From the NCBI GenBank assembly GCA_025359065.1, contig JANYHM010000079.1, forward strand, positions 16,229-80,228: 64,000 bases of DNA. Direction: 5' to 3'. The notes beneath the pieces were generated by a model. The model was given only the letters and a program-made list of their open reading frames with translations. It searched no databases and was not told the DNA's origin. The position numbers and the translations under genes are program-made. Shown here one piece after another: positions 47,207-56,863 of this stretch. Each line of letters begins with the position of its first letter. The first letter of the stretch is position 1. The stretch comes from Synechococcales cyanobacterium GL140_1_metabinner_5_sub. GTDB taxonomy: Bacteria > Cyanobacteriota > Cyanobacteriia > Cyanobacteriales > Chamaesiphonaceae.

Positions 47207-48628
47207 CTACCCAGCCGCGCACAATACCCCTAGACCAAAATTTTTCCCATAGCCAATAGTAACACTTCCCCTCACCGGCAACTCACTCCTAATCCAAACT
47301 CGATAGCCGATCGGGCTAGCCGGAGCCACCTCCTTTTGCTCACCCCCACTAAAACGCCGCGTTTCCCATTGCCAATAACCAAGCCATTCCTCCACCTTCT
47401 CACAAACAGCCAACAGATCATCATCCCGAAAAGCACCCAAAAATCCATCTACTTCTTGGTAAACTACCCCCTCACTAACATTGCACCGCCGCAAAAAATA
47501 CTTCAGAGCCTGATGCTCACAGCCATTCTTAATAAACGTAGTGCCAGTCAACAACCTGAACCCCGTATTCCGAATCCGGCCACCCCGACCATACTTCAAA
47601 GCAGGAGCCAACGCCAGAAAAAACGGCGACGCACTAACCCATCGCGTGGCACCCTGCTCTGGAGCCTTAAAAGCCTGCTCTACAAACAACTCCACATCCC
47701 CAGAATTACTCCGTAAACGTCGCACAGAATCTATAATATGCAGATCATCATCAGTAAAGCCCTCCGAACAATACAACGATATTTCTTGAAAATGCAGATC
47801 TTTATACAGCGGAGCAATAGTCAAACTACCATTCCGAAACTTCTCTGTCTCAGGAGATTTTTGCACCAAAGCCTTATGCAGCTTATTGCACCAATACACC
47901 GCATTCTGAGCTGGTAAAAGATAACTCAGCACAATCTTCAAGATCACCGAATCCACCTCCACCACATCTTCTACCGCTGATCGAGACCGCTGCGATCGAT
48001 CAATTTTATAGCTAATTGTATAAAAACCCGGAACCCCAGATTTCAGTTTCGAGTTACTCACACCGGGCGCAAGATACAAAGAATCGATCGAATCCACCTC
48101 CACCATTTGTACTCGCTCATCTCCATTTTGATGAGGACGACAATTAAACACCTCATCATCCACCGAAGACAAATAAACCGTCCAAACAGCCCGATGCTCA
48201 GAACGACCCAAATAATGCACCTGCTGCAAAGCTAATCGCAACAGCTCCAGTTCAGCCTCAGATAACTCCGCCGACCACCGTAGTAAAAACGTGTCATCAT
48301 CAGCATCATAAGAATAGTAAGGCTCCACATTCATTTTGCCCGACTTATACAACAGCCCTTGTTCACCAGTTTCATCCTTCCGAAAAGTCTGAAGCGCCAC
48401 ATACTCCCCCCGGGGAATATAGTAAACCGGAGCAGCCCCAGCTAATTGCTGCAAAATAGCTTTCATCGCCGGACTCTCTCCAAAGCCCGCCATAAAAGCC
48501 CCAGAGACGATCGCCCGCAAAATTCGAGTTGGAGATGGAATATTTTCGATCGCTCCTTCAATATGTGCCCGATCCCAAGGACAAGCACCATAAGTACGGT
48601 TAGTTAACTGAATCGCAATTGTCAACAT
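47207..48628 (-). CDS. csb2: Type I-G Csb2 (Cas5-Cas6 fusion)
   Basis: A 473-residue RAMP protein. The N-terminus (TYGACPWDRAHIEGAIENIP, then SPTRILRAI) matches Csb2/GSU0054, whose family pattern is YHATPW...EGxxEWPPSPxRLLRAL. The C-terminus ends in the glycine-rich RAMP loop (RGSVTIGYGKNFGLGVL). In type I-G this one protein serves as Cas5, holding the crRNA 5' handle, and as Cas6, cutting repeats. Its start overlaps the csb1 stop (TAATG), so translation is coupled. It lies directly upstream of the array leader. Confidence 0.88.
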   Translation of the reverse strand: MLTIAIQLTNRTYGACPWDRAHIEGAIENIPSPTRILRAIVSGAFMAGFGESPAMKAILQQLAGAAPVYYIPRGEYVALQTFRKDETGEQGLLYKSGKMNVEPYYSYDADDDTFLLRWSAELSEAELELLRLALQQVHYLGRSEHRAVWTVYLSSVDDEVFNCRPHQNGDERVQMVEVDSIDSLYLAPGVSNSKLKSGVPGFYTISYKIDRSQRSRSAVEDVVEVDSVILKIVLSYLLPAQNAVYWCNKLHKALVQKSPETEKFRNGSLTIAPLYKDLHFQEISLYCSEGFTDDDLHIIDSVRRLRSNSGDVELFVEQAFKAPEQGATRWVSASPFFLALAPALKYGRGGRIRNTGFRLLTGTTFIKNGCEHQALKYFLRRCNVSEGVVYQEVDGFLGAFRDDDLLAVCEKVEEWLGYWQWETRRFSGGEQKEVAPASPIGYRVWIRSELPVRGSVTIGYGKNFGLGVLCAAG

Positions 48629-49668
48629 TATTCATTCTCCTCAGACTTTGCCGAAGCTGCTGTAGGCTTGTCTTTTGCTGGTTTTTCTTTCTCCACTTTT
48701 TCCTTTAAAGTAACGCTGACTTCCTGCACAGTACCCAAGATGCCTAATTTCTGGCAATCTTCCAGAGCTTTCTCCACAGCCGCTTTAGCCTCTGTAGATT
48801 TTGATATATTCTGCCCACCAACATTTAACGGTTTATTAATTTCTACATCTATCACCTGCAAATTACAATCTGTCCGGTGCATTGGTACAGTCTCAATAAA
48901 TGACAAAATTTCATAGACCGCCAAAGCCTTCAGCAACCGTTTGCCCTCTGTCGGAATTGGGTAAGACTCAATTTGTAGATCACCGATTTGAAATGACCCC
49001 ACCACCCGATCGCACACATAGCGAGTTGTAGAATGAGGAATCATTCCTACGCCTGCTTCTGAAGCCTTTTTAGGACTGTCAGCAAAGTCGCCAAGATCTA
49101 AAGTTTCTGCGCTTTTCCATACTCCATCCATCGCTACGCCACCAACGATCGCCTCTGTAACATCTATGGCCAGCAGTGAACCGGTAATTGATTTAGAAAT
49201 TTTGTAGTTACCGCCTTCTAATTGTGAAAACCAAACTCCATGCAACAAGCTCATGGGGCAGTATTTCAGCAGAGTTTGGTGTAGGCCATGAGCAATAATT
49301 TCGGCTTTAATCTGCTCACCAAATTTTTTGCCATTTAGCATCGCGCTTTTATTCTTTAACAGATAGCCAGAAGCAATGCGATGCGGCAAAGTTAGCGAAG
49401 TAGCTCGATATACTCCGGCTTGATCGACCATCCGAATGTAAGGCAGCTCCGCAAAAATAGGAGTATTAGTACCCGGAAGCTGTACTGTACCTTCTAGCAT
49501 ATTAGAGACCGAAGCAAAAGAATCCATAATTAAACAATCTTTTTCCTGGTGTCGAAAAGTGAGCCGACCAACATTAGGAAAAATACTCGGATTAAACGCC
49601 CCTTTAACTGCAAAATTAATGTCGATCGAAGTATTGCCGGTAGTTACGTGAGTAAGATCAAGTTTCAT
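48628..49668 (-). CDS. csb1: Type I-G Csb1 (Cas7 backbone)
   Basis: A 346-residue RAMP protein, the presumed Cas7 that polymerises along the crRNA spacer. Family pattern: FNPSIFPNVGRLTF, DSFASVSNMLE, AELPYIRMVDQAG, TSLTLPHRIASGYLL, then LLHGVWFSQLEGG. The last 30 or so residues form a Lys/Glu-rich low-complexity tail. It has AGGA eight bases before its ATG, follows csx17 by 42 bp and overlaps csb2 by one base. Confidence 0.88.
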   Translation of the reverse strand: MKLDLTHVTTGNTSIDINFAVKGAFNPSIFPNVGRLTFRHQEKDCLIMDSFASVSNMLEGTVQLPGTNTPIFAELPYIRMVDQAGVYRATSLTLPHRIASGYLLKNKSAMLNGKKFGEQIKAEIIAHGLHQTLLKYCPMSLLHGVWFSQLEGGNYKISKSITGSLLAIDVTEAIVGGVAMDGVWKSAETLDLGDFADSPKKASEAGVGMIPHSTTRYVCDRVVGSFQIGDLQIESYPIPTEGKRLLKALAVYEILSFIETVPMHRTDCNLQVIDVEINKPLNVGGQNISKSTEAKAAVEKALEDCQKLGILGTVQEVSVTLKEKVEKEKPAKDKPTAASAKSEENE

Positions 49669-49710
49669 GAAAATATCCTAGTTATTGTGAAGAGTTGAGA
49701 CTGCAAGCTG

Positions 49711-51903
49711 TTAAGCCACGTTCACTGTAGTTGTAATGTCTGTTGTCGAAATAAGTGAATCAGATTCTTGCACAAAGAACCGGTTCAAAATTTTGGATTG
49801 CTGTGCATAACCCACCGGAAAAGCCAAAGCAGCAGCAATTCTGAGATCAGCACTGCAAGCTGGCGGCGATTTGCCAGTTCGGAGATAAATATTTGCACCC
49901 ATCAATTGAGAAATAACCGATTTAACGTCGCCGCTGTAGGCGATCGCTGCCACGGGTGATTTTTTACGTTCAAAGGTTTTAACATGCACCAAGCCCAAGC
50001 GATAGGTTGGCGGCAGCTTTAAAATTGCCGACGATTGATCTTCAGCTAAAATGTTCTCAGTTAAGCCCTTAAAGTCAATTAGGCTCAGTGCCCAGACCCA
50101 GCACTCAAACAGCCGATCATCAAAATTAGGACTGTTAATGAATGCGTTAATATCTGCAAATTGAGCCAAAATACGATAGGAGGTGGCATAGAAAGGCTTG
50201 TTTTTTTCTGCTGCTAATCCCCAGCGCTGCTGTAAACGAATCAAAGAATCGATCGGGTTGCCCACGGCAAAAATCTTATTCTCACCATGAAGATAAAACT
50301 TGATCCCGCAGCTAGCAATCGATAAAGCCAACCGAAACTCCGGATAATTCGACTCAGCAAGTAATGGTGCTACCCAGTTGTACCGCAAAGACTTCGGCCA
50401 GCGCACTGGAGCCAGCTTGCCCAAAACCATTAATAAATCACTGTGCGAGCATTTACCCTGAATAAATTGACCAAAGATTCGATCGAAGTGATAAATTGAC
50501 CCCTGCACCATGGCTGGACAATCATCGGACTTTGCAAAACCCCTCAAGTTACGCCGATATTCTTCTAAATCAGCAGCCAAATCCAGCCGTTGAGATTCTG
50601 CTCCCACATGAACTGTTTCTAACATCACAGCAAAATTAGATTGGCCTTTGCGCGGTAGCATCGAGTATCGGGCAAATTTGCCGCTGATCTTGTTTTTAAT
50701 AGCCCATTCTTGCAAGATCTGAATAAAATCGGTGCCGTCACTAACCTGTCTAGGCAAAAAGAATTGTGCTTCGCTGGTCAGCGGCGAATTAAACAAACTT
50801 ATTTGTAACCTGTCGTAAGTCTGTGGTTCTGTCCAGAGCGGCAGAAAATATTCTTCTGCAAAGCTCTTACGTTCATCCAATGAAACTAAATCGGTAGAAG
50901 CTCCACTGGTGGCCACAATTAAAGAATACTTCGCCAACTCACGACCCAACAGCGGCTTCCCGGTATCAGTCTCACCACCACCGCCAGCAGCATGGCCACT
51001 AAATGTAACCAGACCTTCGGAAGCTAACAGCATCATGGCCGGATTCACCGTACTAGCCGAACTGCCACCGGATGGCGCATAGTCATAATTTTTTGCTAGG
51101 GCAAAATCTAATTTATAGTCTTGGTGAGGGAATAAATGCAGCGCTTTTACTTCCTTGCTTTCTGTTACTTCCCCAGAATTTGTGCCAAAAATAGCTTTTG
51201 CGAAACAAGCTGTCGCATTAGCTGCTGGTTCGCCAGTCTGGGGATCGAACAGCACATTCACGGCACTGTAATAATTTTCGGCGATATCAACTGCGCCCAC
51301 ATTGCCACCACTACCCAGCAGCGCCGGATATTTGGGTTTGATCGAGGTAGCTCCTTTTTTGTCAGTAATTTCCATCAAAATTACCGTAGCATCAGCCCAT
51401 TTTCGCCAAGCTGGATGAGTGATGCGACTGATACACTGCTGCATAAAAGATAGCTTTTCGGCTTTTTCAGGATAAGAAAAATTAGCACCCTGAATTTTAT
51501 ATTCATCGATCAGTTGCCAAAACTCTGGCAGCAGCTCCCTGATTTTCTGCGTGCGTCGAGATTTGGAGTTCGCAATCTGCGCGATCGATCCCACATAGCT
51601 TAAAGTCCCAGTTTTTTTATTAATTTCGATCCCCGATGACTTGTTCCAAGGATTAAAAGCAACCATCGCCTCGTAACTCGCTAATAATCGCTCAATTAGC
51701 TCCGACTCTGGTACATCGTTAGTACTAATATAAAAATCTGATCCCTGCCAGTAAAACTCTGCTTTTTCATCAACATGGCGTTCAATGACTCGCATTATTC
51801 CCAAGGCTGCCAGGTAAGATCCCATTGGCCGATCGCTAATGCCCTTCAACCGGTAAGCATAACGGCTCGTTGGTGCGGTTGATGTTGGAATTTTTAATAC
51901 CAT
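49711..51903 (-). CDS. csx17: Type I-G large subunit Csx17 (Cas8-like)
   Basis: A 730-residue protein that should recognise the PAM and recruit Cas3. The N-terminal YRLKGISDRPMGSYLAALGIMRVI and the NPAMMLLASEGLVTFSGHAAGGGG block fit Csx17. It is the first gene of the csx17-csb1-csb2 operon. The upstream 118 bp are shared with divergent cas3. Length is within the range for the family. No second subunit gene (Csb3, Csx19 or similar) is present, so this is a four-gene effector. Confidence 0.85.
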   Translation of the reverse strand: MVLKIPTSTAPTSRYAYRLKGISDRPMGSYLAALGIMRVIERHVDEKAEFYWQGSDFYISTNDVPESELIERLLASYEAMVAFNPWNKSSGIEINKKTGTLSYVGSIAQIANSKSRRTQKIRELLPEFWQLIDEYKIQGANFSYPEKAEKLSFMQQCISRITHPAWRKWADATVILMEITDKKGATSIKPKYPALLGSGGNVGAVDIAENYYSAVNVLFDPQTGEPAANATACFAKAIFGTNSGEVTESKEVKALHLFPHQDYKLDFALAKNYDYAPSGGSSASTVNPAMMLLASEGLVTFSGHAAGGGGETDTGKPLLGRELAKYSLIVATSGASTDLVSLDERKSFAEEYFLPLWTEPQTYDRLQISLFNSPLTSEAQFFLPRQVSDGTDFIQILQEWAIKNKISGKFARYSMLPRKGQSNFAVMLETVHVGAESQRLDLAADLEEYRRNLRGFAKSDDCPAMVQGSIYHFDRIFGQFIQGKCSHSDLLMVLGKLAPVRWPKSLRYNWVAPLLAESNYPEFRLALSIASCGIKFYLHGENKIFAVGNPIDSLIRLQQRWGLAAEKNKPFYATSYRILAQFADINAFINSPNFDDRLFECWVWALSLIDFKGLTENILAEDQSSAILKLPPTYRLGLVHVKTFERKKSPVAAIAYSGDVKSVISQLMGANIYLRTGKSPPACSADLRIAAALAFPVGYAQQSKILNRFFVQESDSLISTTDITTTVNVA

Positions 51904-52021
51904 AGCCTTGTTTTAAGTTTGCTAACTCAGCTTATAGTACTAGCATATTTGTTAGATAATGTGCAAGACTAAATAAACTAAAAATACAAATCTTAAGGTT
52001 TAACATACTGGAGAAATAATA
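51904..52021. promoter_or_regulatory. Divergent promoter region csx17 / cas3
   Basis: A 118-bp AT-rich spacer. TAGATAAT near 51954-51961 is a candidate -10 for cas3 and TACTAT on the other strand a candidate for csx17. CTGGAG lies before the cas3 ATG. The motif GCTAACT/TGTTAGA occurs on both sides of the centre. Confidence 0.5.
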
Positions 52022-54301
52022 ATGAGCCTTCCCAGTCACAAATCCCCAACAAACAGCAAACCCACAGCCTCTTTACCCAAGAGCTACGAAAAATTCTTTG
52101 AGCTGGCTAATGGGTTTAAGCCCTATCCCTATCAATCCCAATTTCATCAGCGTGAACGCAACCATACAATTCATACCCTCATTGCTCCAACCGGGTTAGG
52201 CAAAACAGAATGCTTTACCGTAGATTGGCTGTGGGGCATTTGCCACGATCGAGCAAAAACCCCATCACGCTTGGTTATTTCTTTACCCATGCGCACGCTA
52301 ACTCATCAAACATTCGATCGAGTAAGCGAAATCTTAAAGAAGCTAGACTTAGGCGCAACGGTCAGTTGCCATAAACTAGTGGGTGGCACCGGAGAAGTCA
52401 TAGATCGCTCTTGGTGCAATTACATCGATCGACCCGCCATTATCATCGGTACTCAAGATCAAATCCTTTCCCGGCAACTGTTTAAAGGATACGCTACCAG
52501 CCGCTGGGACTGGCCAATTCACGCCGCTTTACTAAATAATGACGTGCGCATTGTGGTCGATGAGACTCAAATACAAGGAGTGGGCTACCGGACTTCGGTT
52601 TTGCTCCAGAAATTTGCGAACAAGTATGGTCATTTTGGGCAACGCGAATTGATTTTATGCAGCGCTACGCTAGACCCCACACTGCTCCGCGAACATGAAT
52701 TAAATTATCAATCGATCGCACTAGGAGAAGCCGATCGGGCGACTAATTCAGCAGCGGCTAAAAAAATCAACTTTCCCAAACAACTGCATAGACTGAATAT
52801 TCCTAGCCAAGGCTATATCGAGCTAATTGCTCAAACGATCAGCACAGAGCACATCCCAGATACTTTGTCTCTGTGCATTGTCAACAAAGTTGATGACGCA
52901 ATTCAGTTGATGGCTTTGCTGGCTGATTCTAAAATACCCGTTAAGCTACTCCATGCCAGATTTCGAGGCTACGAAAGAGAACAGCTTGCCAATGGCCTAT
53001 CGAGTTTTAAGGGGGTGGTCGTTGCCACTCAGGTAATTGAAGCTGGCATTGACCTAGATGCTCGGAAGCTCTTTACAATGCCCTGTCCTTGGGCTTCTTT
53101 TGTGCAACGCTGCGGACGCGGGGGAAGAAATGGCACTTACGATGAATGTGATGTTTATTTGCTAAACGTGCAAGAACTAAACCATTTACCCTATGAACCT
53201 CATGAGCTAAAGGCGTTTTGGCAATGTTTTGAACAATTACCAGATATCAAAATTGCGACGCTACTAGAAATCATTCCACCAAGACAGTCAATCAAAGGTG
53301 ATGTTTTGAAAGCTGGATTTCTAGAAGGATTATTTGACTCCCACCCAAAACTAGATAATAGCGGTGAAGATGTAAGTAAATTTATCCGTGGTGAAACAGA
53401 GCCAGCTCTATCTATCATGTGGCGAGATTTTGCCGGAGAGCCTGAGCAAAATTGGCGCTATCACCAAGAAGAACTCTGTCGCATTACAGTTAAAAGATTT
53501 TACAGGTTTTATAGTGATGCAGCTTGGGTTTGGCATGATGGGAAAGAAGTCTGGGCAAGCAAAGCACCCCAAGCAAATGAAATTGTACTGTTACCTCGAT
53601 CTGTTGGCGGGTACAATTCTCGATTGGGTTTCACTGGTAACTCTAGTCATATTCCTCCTCTTCTTCCGGAACAGGCCACCGGAAAATCTAAAGGCTCTAT
53701 TTATGGCAAAACAGATTTTGTGACTTTGCAGCAACACTCGATCGATGCTCGTAGTGAACTACTAAAAATAGCAAAAAATTTACAGCATTTAGATTTAGGT
53801 AATTTTTGGGATTTAGTTGCTGAGTGCGCCCAGTGGCATGACTTAGGCAAAGCCCACCCCCAATTTCAAAATGCCATCCACAACCCCAAAGACATTTGGG
53901 CTAAGGCTCCTAGCATGAGCCGTTATCAACGACAGGGTTTTCGTCATGAGTTGGCTAGCGCGATCGGTGCTCTCTTAAATGGTAAGAGCTTTTTGTTTGC
54001 CTATATTGTTGCTGCTCACCACGGCAAAGTTCGATCGGATATTGATAATTTTCATTGGTTGAAAAATGAACCGGGTCTCCGGGGATTGCTTGAAGGAGAT
54101 CAGGTGCCCACTTGCTGTTTAGGCGATGATGATGCTGATCAAGTTTCTGGGTTTATGATTGAACTACTAGATCCTAGTGACTGGAAATGCGCGGTAAATA
54201 AAGAAATTAAGAATCTAGGAGTTTTTAAACTGAGTTACTTAGAAACATTGGTGCGCATAGCTGACCGGAGAGCCAGCATTTTACGAGAGATCAATTCATA
54301 G
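52022..54301 (+). CDS. cas3: Type I-G Cas3 helicase with C-terminal HD nuclease
   Basis: A 759-residue protein that unwinds and degrades target DNA. SF2 helicase motifs: Walker A APTGLGKT (55-62), motif II VVDETQ (about 180, Thr replacing the common Val of DEVQ), motif III SATL, motif VI QRCGRGGRNG. The HD nuclease is C-terminal (about 570-755): LQQHSIDARSE, ECAQWHDLGKAHPQF, FRHELASAI, AYIVAAHHGKVR and LVRIADRRAS supply the metal ligands. A C-terminal HD domain is characteristic of type I-G/I-U Cas3. It is divergent from the effector operon and is preceded by GGAG. Confidence 0.92.
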   Translation: MSLPSHKSPTNSKPTASLPKSYEKFFELANGFKPYPYQSQFHQRERNHTIHTLIAPTGLGKTECFTVDWLWGICHDRAKTPSRLVISLPMRTLTHQTFDRVSEILKKLDLGATVSCHKLVGGTGEVIDRSWCNYIDRPAIIIGTQDQILSRQLFKGYATSRWDWPIHAALLNNDVRIVVDETQIQGVGYRTSVLLQKFANKYGHFGQRELILCSATLDPTLLREHELNYQSIALGEADRATNSAAAKKINFPKQLHRLNIPSQGYIELIAQTISTEHIPDTLSLCIVNKVDDAIQLMALLADSKIPVKLLHARFRGYEREQLANGLSSFKGVVVATQVIEAGIDLDARKLFTMPCPWASFVQRCGRGGRNGTYDECDVYLLNVQELNHLPYEPHELKAFWQCFEQLPDIKIATLLEIIPPRQSIKGDVLKAGFLEGLFDSHPKLDNSGEDVSKFIRGETEPALSIMWRDFAGEPEQNWRYHQEELCRITVKRFYRFYSDAAWVWHDGKEVWASKAPQANEIVLLPRSVGGYNSRLGFTGNSSHIPPLLPEQATGKSKGSIYGKTDFVTLQQHSIDARSELLKIAKNLQHLDLGNFWDLVAECAQWHDLGKAHPQFQNAIHNPKDIWAKAPSMSRYQRQGFRHELASAIGALLNGKSFLFAYIVAAHHGKVRSDIDNFHWLKNEPGLRGLLEGDQVPTCCLGDDDADQVSGFMIELLDPSDWKCAVNKEIKNLGVFKLSYLETLVRIADRRASILREINS

Positions 54302-54350
54302 AGAAAGACTAGGGCTTCACTAATAATTATTCGATTCTTCTCCGAAGACA

Positions 54351-55322
54351 CTACGAATCTGGGTCTACTCCCAGTTTCTTCATTTTCTCCAACAGCTCAT
54401 TAACTTTCTGTTCCGCTGCAACTCTCCCAGCCAATTCACTTTCAGCCCGTTGGTTCTCAAGTTTGACCTTTTGAGCTTCAGCATCCGCTCGTTGACTCTC
54501 AGCATCTGCTCGTTGAGCCTCAAGTTTGGCCTTTTGAGCTTCAGCATCCGCTCGTTGAGCCTCAAGCTTGACCTTTTGAGTTTCCGCATCCGCCCGTTGA
54601 GCTTCAATATCTGCTCTTCTATCTGCCATCTCAGACCTTTCCATCGGAGTAGGGTATCTCACTTCATTCTCGTCATACCAATAAAGCCACTCCCGCTCTG
54701 TGTTTCCATAAACTTGTTGCTCTGCTCCAATCGCCAGACCAATTTCAGGCATCCAGTAGGGCTGCTGACCAGAACTTTGCAACACGTATTTTCCTTCAAT
54801 CAACTTGTACAGTTGAAATTTAGCTTTTCTCTTCAGTAACGGTGAATAAACTAAGTAGTACAAAATCCCCACTGATTGGTATATCTCAAATTTCTTCGCT
54901 TTCTCCCCGCCAGGAGATTTAGAAACTATTTCCACTGCAAACAAGGGAATTACTTTTTCCTGCCACAGTACAAAGCTAGAGCGTAAATTTTCGCTCTGGG
55001 CATCGGCTACCCCCAGACTCAGCATTCCATCAGGAGCGATCCCCGCTCTTGGCTGAGCTGGGTCATAGTAAAAGGCCATGTCAATGCTGAATAGCCAATT
55101 CTTTCGATCGCTCCATATATCCATCAGAATTGTTTTCAACAATCCCGGTATCAACTCTTGTAACTCACTATCCACTGGGGCACCATCCGAACAGGGTAAC
55201 TCGTCCGCCGTCGGCAGCCCATCAGGAAAGCAGAAGTCCTCTATTACAGGATTCCGCTTTTTGACATTCAATTCTTTGGCAGCAATGGATTTTGCGCTTT
55301 TGACCAGTGGCGAACTTGTCAT
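54351..55322 (-). CDS. Uma2-family PD-(D/E)XK-like protein with heptad tail
   Basis: A 323-residue protein of the Uma2/DUF820 family, very abundant in cyanobacteria. The restriction-endonuclease-like core includes FYYDPAQPRAGIAPDGMLSLGV, WQEKVIPLFAVEIVSKSPGGEKAKKFEIYQSVGILYYLVYSP and the Glu-x-Ser pair typical of the group. Residues about 225-310 are a repetitive coiled coil of AQRADAEAQKxKLE units (14-residue period), also visible as DNA repeats at 54450-54620. It is convergent with cas3, 49 bp between the stops. Biological role unknown. Confidence 0.85.
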   Translation of the reverse strand: MTSSPLVKSAKSIAAKELNVKKRNPVIEDFCFPDGLPTADELPCSDGAPVDSELQELIPGLLKTILMDIWSDRKNWLFSIDMAFYYDPAQPRAGIAPDGMLSLGVADAQSENLRSSFVLWQEKVIPLFAVEIVSKSPGGEKAKKFEIYQSVGILYYLVYSPLLKRKAKFQLYKLIEGKYVLQSSGQQPYWMPEIGLAIGAEQQVYGNTEREWLYWYDENEVRYPTPMERSEMADRRADIEAQRADAETQKVKLEAQRADAEAQKAKLEAQRADAESQRADAEAQKVKLENQRAESELAGRVAAEQKVNELLEKMKKLGVDPDS

Positions 55323-55479
55323 CTAAATTAGCTCCTGCTAATTTCTTCATGATCATTGTATCTCATTCCTCCATACGCTAAATCAGAGCTATCCTCATCA
55401 AGGGAATCTGTATACGTTGGTAACTAACCGCTATGTGGTTGTGGTAATCTCTCGCTTGTGCAGAAAAACTCTGGTGGGT

Positions 55480-55660
55480 TTACCTACTCAGACGCTCAAG
55501 GTATTGCAGTGTATTTTCAGGGATACGCGCTTCAGCCAAGATAATATCAGCGGCTTGTGTTAGGATCCGCCTAGCCCGGTTTCTTCTGTGACAATCAGGC
55601 GCGAAAAGCCCTCTACAACTGTTTGTCTGTGCTGATCTGACAACAAAATCTACACTATGT
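55480..55660 (-). pseudogene. Possible frameshifted gene remnant
   Basis: On the minus strand one frame gives TVVEGFSRLIVTEE and a neighbouring frame gives RARRILTQAADIILAEA, then RIPENTLQYLERLSR before a stop. Together they read like one amphipathic protein tail broken by a frameshift. I do not recognise the family, and no start or full domain is present. The rest of the 334-bp gap is featureless apart from the Uma2 gene's upstream region. Confidence 0.3.
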
Positions 55661-56847
55661 CTAACTATCAATTACAGTGGCTCGATCGCTTGCAGCAAGT
55701 TCCCCAATTGGCCTGGGATGCCCTTGCCCTACCGCTAAAAACACCGTTTTTAGAGTGGGAATGGCTCAATAACTTAGAAACCTCGGGCAGTGTACGGGCA
55801 GAAACTGGCTGGCTACCTCGGCACTTGACGGTCTGGGACGGAACTACACTGGTCGCTGCGGCACCGCTGTATTTGAAAGGACACAGCTACGGAGAGTTTG
55901 TCTTCGACCAACAGTGGGCAGATGTATCTCAAAGATTGGGCATCCGCTACTATCCCAAATTAGTCGGGATGACTCCTATTACCCCGGCAGAGGGATATCG
56001 CTTTTTGATGGCTGAGGGCATCGATCAGTTAGAAATGACATCGCTGATGATGGGAGAAATCGATAAATTTTGCATTGCCAATAGTATTTCTGGCTGCCAC
56101 TTTTTGTATGTAGACCCTACTTGGCAAGGGGCGATCGAGCAACAGGGTTTTACGCCATGGCTACACCACAACTATATTTGGCAGAACGATAGTCACCAAG
56201 ATTTTGATTGTTATCTCAAGAATTTCAATGCCAATCAGCGTCGCAATATTAAGCGCGAACGCAAGGCGGTCGCAGAGGCAGGATTAATGTTAAAGCCGCT
56301 GACTGGTGAGGAGCTGGGGGGCAAAATGTTGCCGCTAATGTACGAGTTTTATGCGGATACCTGCGATAAATTTGGGTATTGGGGTAGTAAATATCTCACC
56401 CCGGAGTTTTTTGCATCACTATATCCTAACTATCAACATCGGGTAATGTTGATGGCGGCTTTTCAGGAGGGTATAGAGGATCCGGTGGGAATGTCTTTTT
56501 GTATCTACAAAGATGAGCGGTTATATGGGCGTTATTGGGGAAGCAAACAAGAAATAGACTGTTTGCATTTTGATGCTTGCTATTATTCGCCTATTGAGTG
56601 GTCGATCGGTAAAGGAATCCAGCTATTCGATCCTGGTGCTGGTGGTAGACACAAGAAGCGGCGAGGGTTTCCGGCTACGCCGAACTATAGTATGCACCGT
56701 TTTTATAATCCTCGGTTGGCGCAAATTATCCTACCTTACATTCGAGAAGTGAACAAAATGGAGCGCCAAGAAATTGAGGCTATTAACCAAGATCTGCCGT
56801 TTACGCCGAAAGAAATCGAATTTGCGGAGTTTATTGGCTCTGTGTAA
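55657..56847 (+). CDS. GNAT-fold DUF482 (FemAB-like) protein
   Basis: A 396-residue protein matching DUF482 proteins, sometimes annotated as peptidoglycan-biosynthesis or GNAT acyltransferases. Visible blocks are PFLEWEWLNNLETSGSV, ATGWLP-like RHLTVWDG..VAAAPLYLKGHSYGEFVFDQQWAD, FNANQRRNIKRERKAV and YYSPIEWSIGKGIQLFDPGAGG..KKRRGF. It probably transfers an acyl or aminoacyl group in the cytoplasm. The substrate is unknown. It is convergent with gatA, only 16 bp apart. Confidence 0.85.
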   Translation: MSNYQLQWLDRLQQVPQLAWDALALPLKTPFLEWEWLNNLETSGSVRAETGWLPRHLTVWDGTTLVAAAPLYLKGHSYGEFVFDQQWADVSQRLGIRYYPKLVGMTPITPAEGYRFLMAEGIDQLEMTSLMMGEIDKFCIANSISGCHFLYVDPTWQGAIEQQGFTPWLHHNYIWQNDSHQDFDCYLKNFNANQRRNIKRERKAVAEAGLMLKPLTGEELGGKMLPLMYEFYADTCDKFGYWGSKYLTPEFFASLYPNYQHRVMLMAAFQEGIEDPVGMSFCIYKDERLYGRYWGSKQEIDCLHFDACYYSPIEWSIGKGIQLFDPGAGGRHKKRRGFPATPNYSMHRFYNPRLAQIILPYIREVNKMERQEIEAINQDLPFTPKEIEFAEFIGSV

Positions 56848-56863
56848 TGTGCATAATCGCTCA

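Noticed and set aside
47336..47716. Plus-strand ORF of 126 codons opposite csb2
   Set aside because: It is composed of antisense csb2 codons with no ribosome binding site or family similarity.
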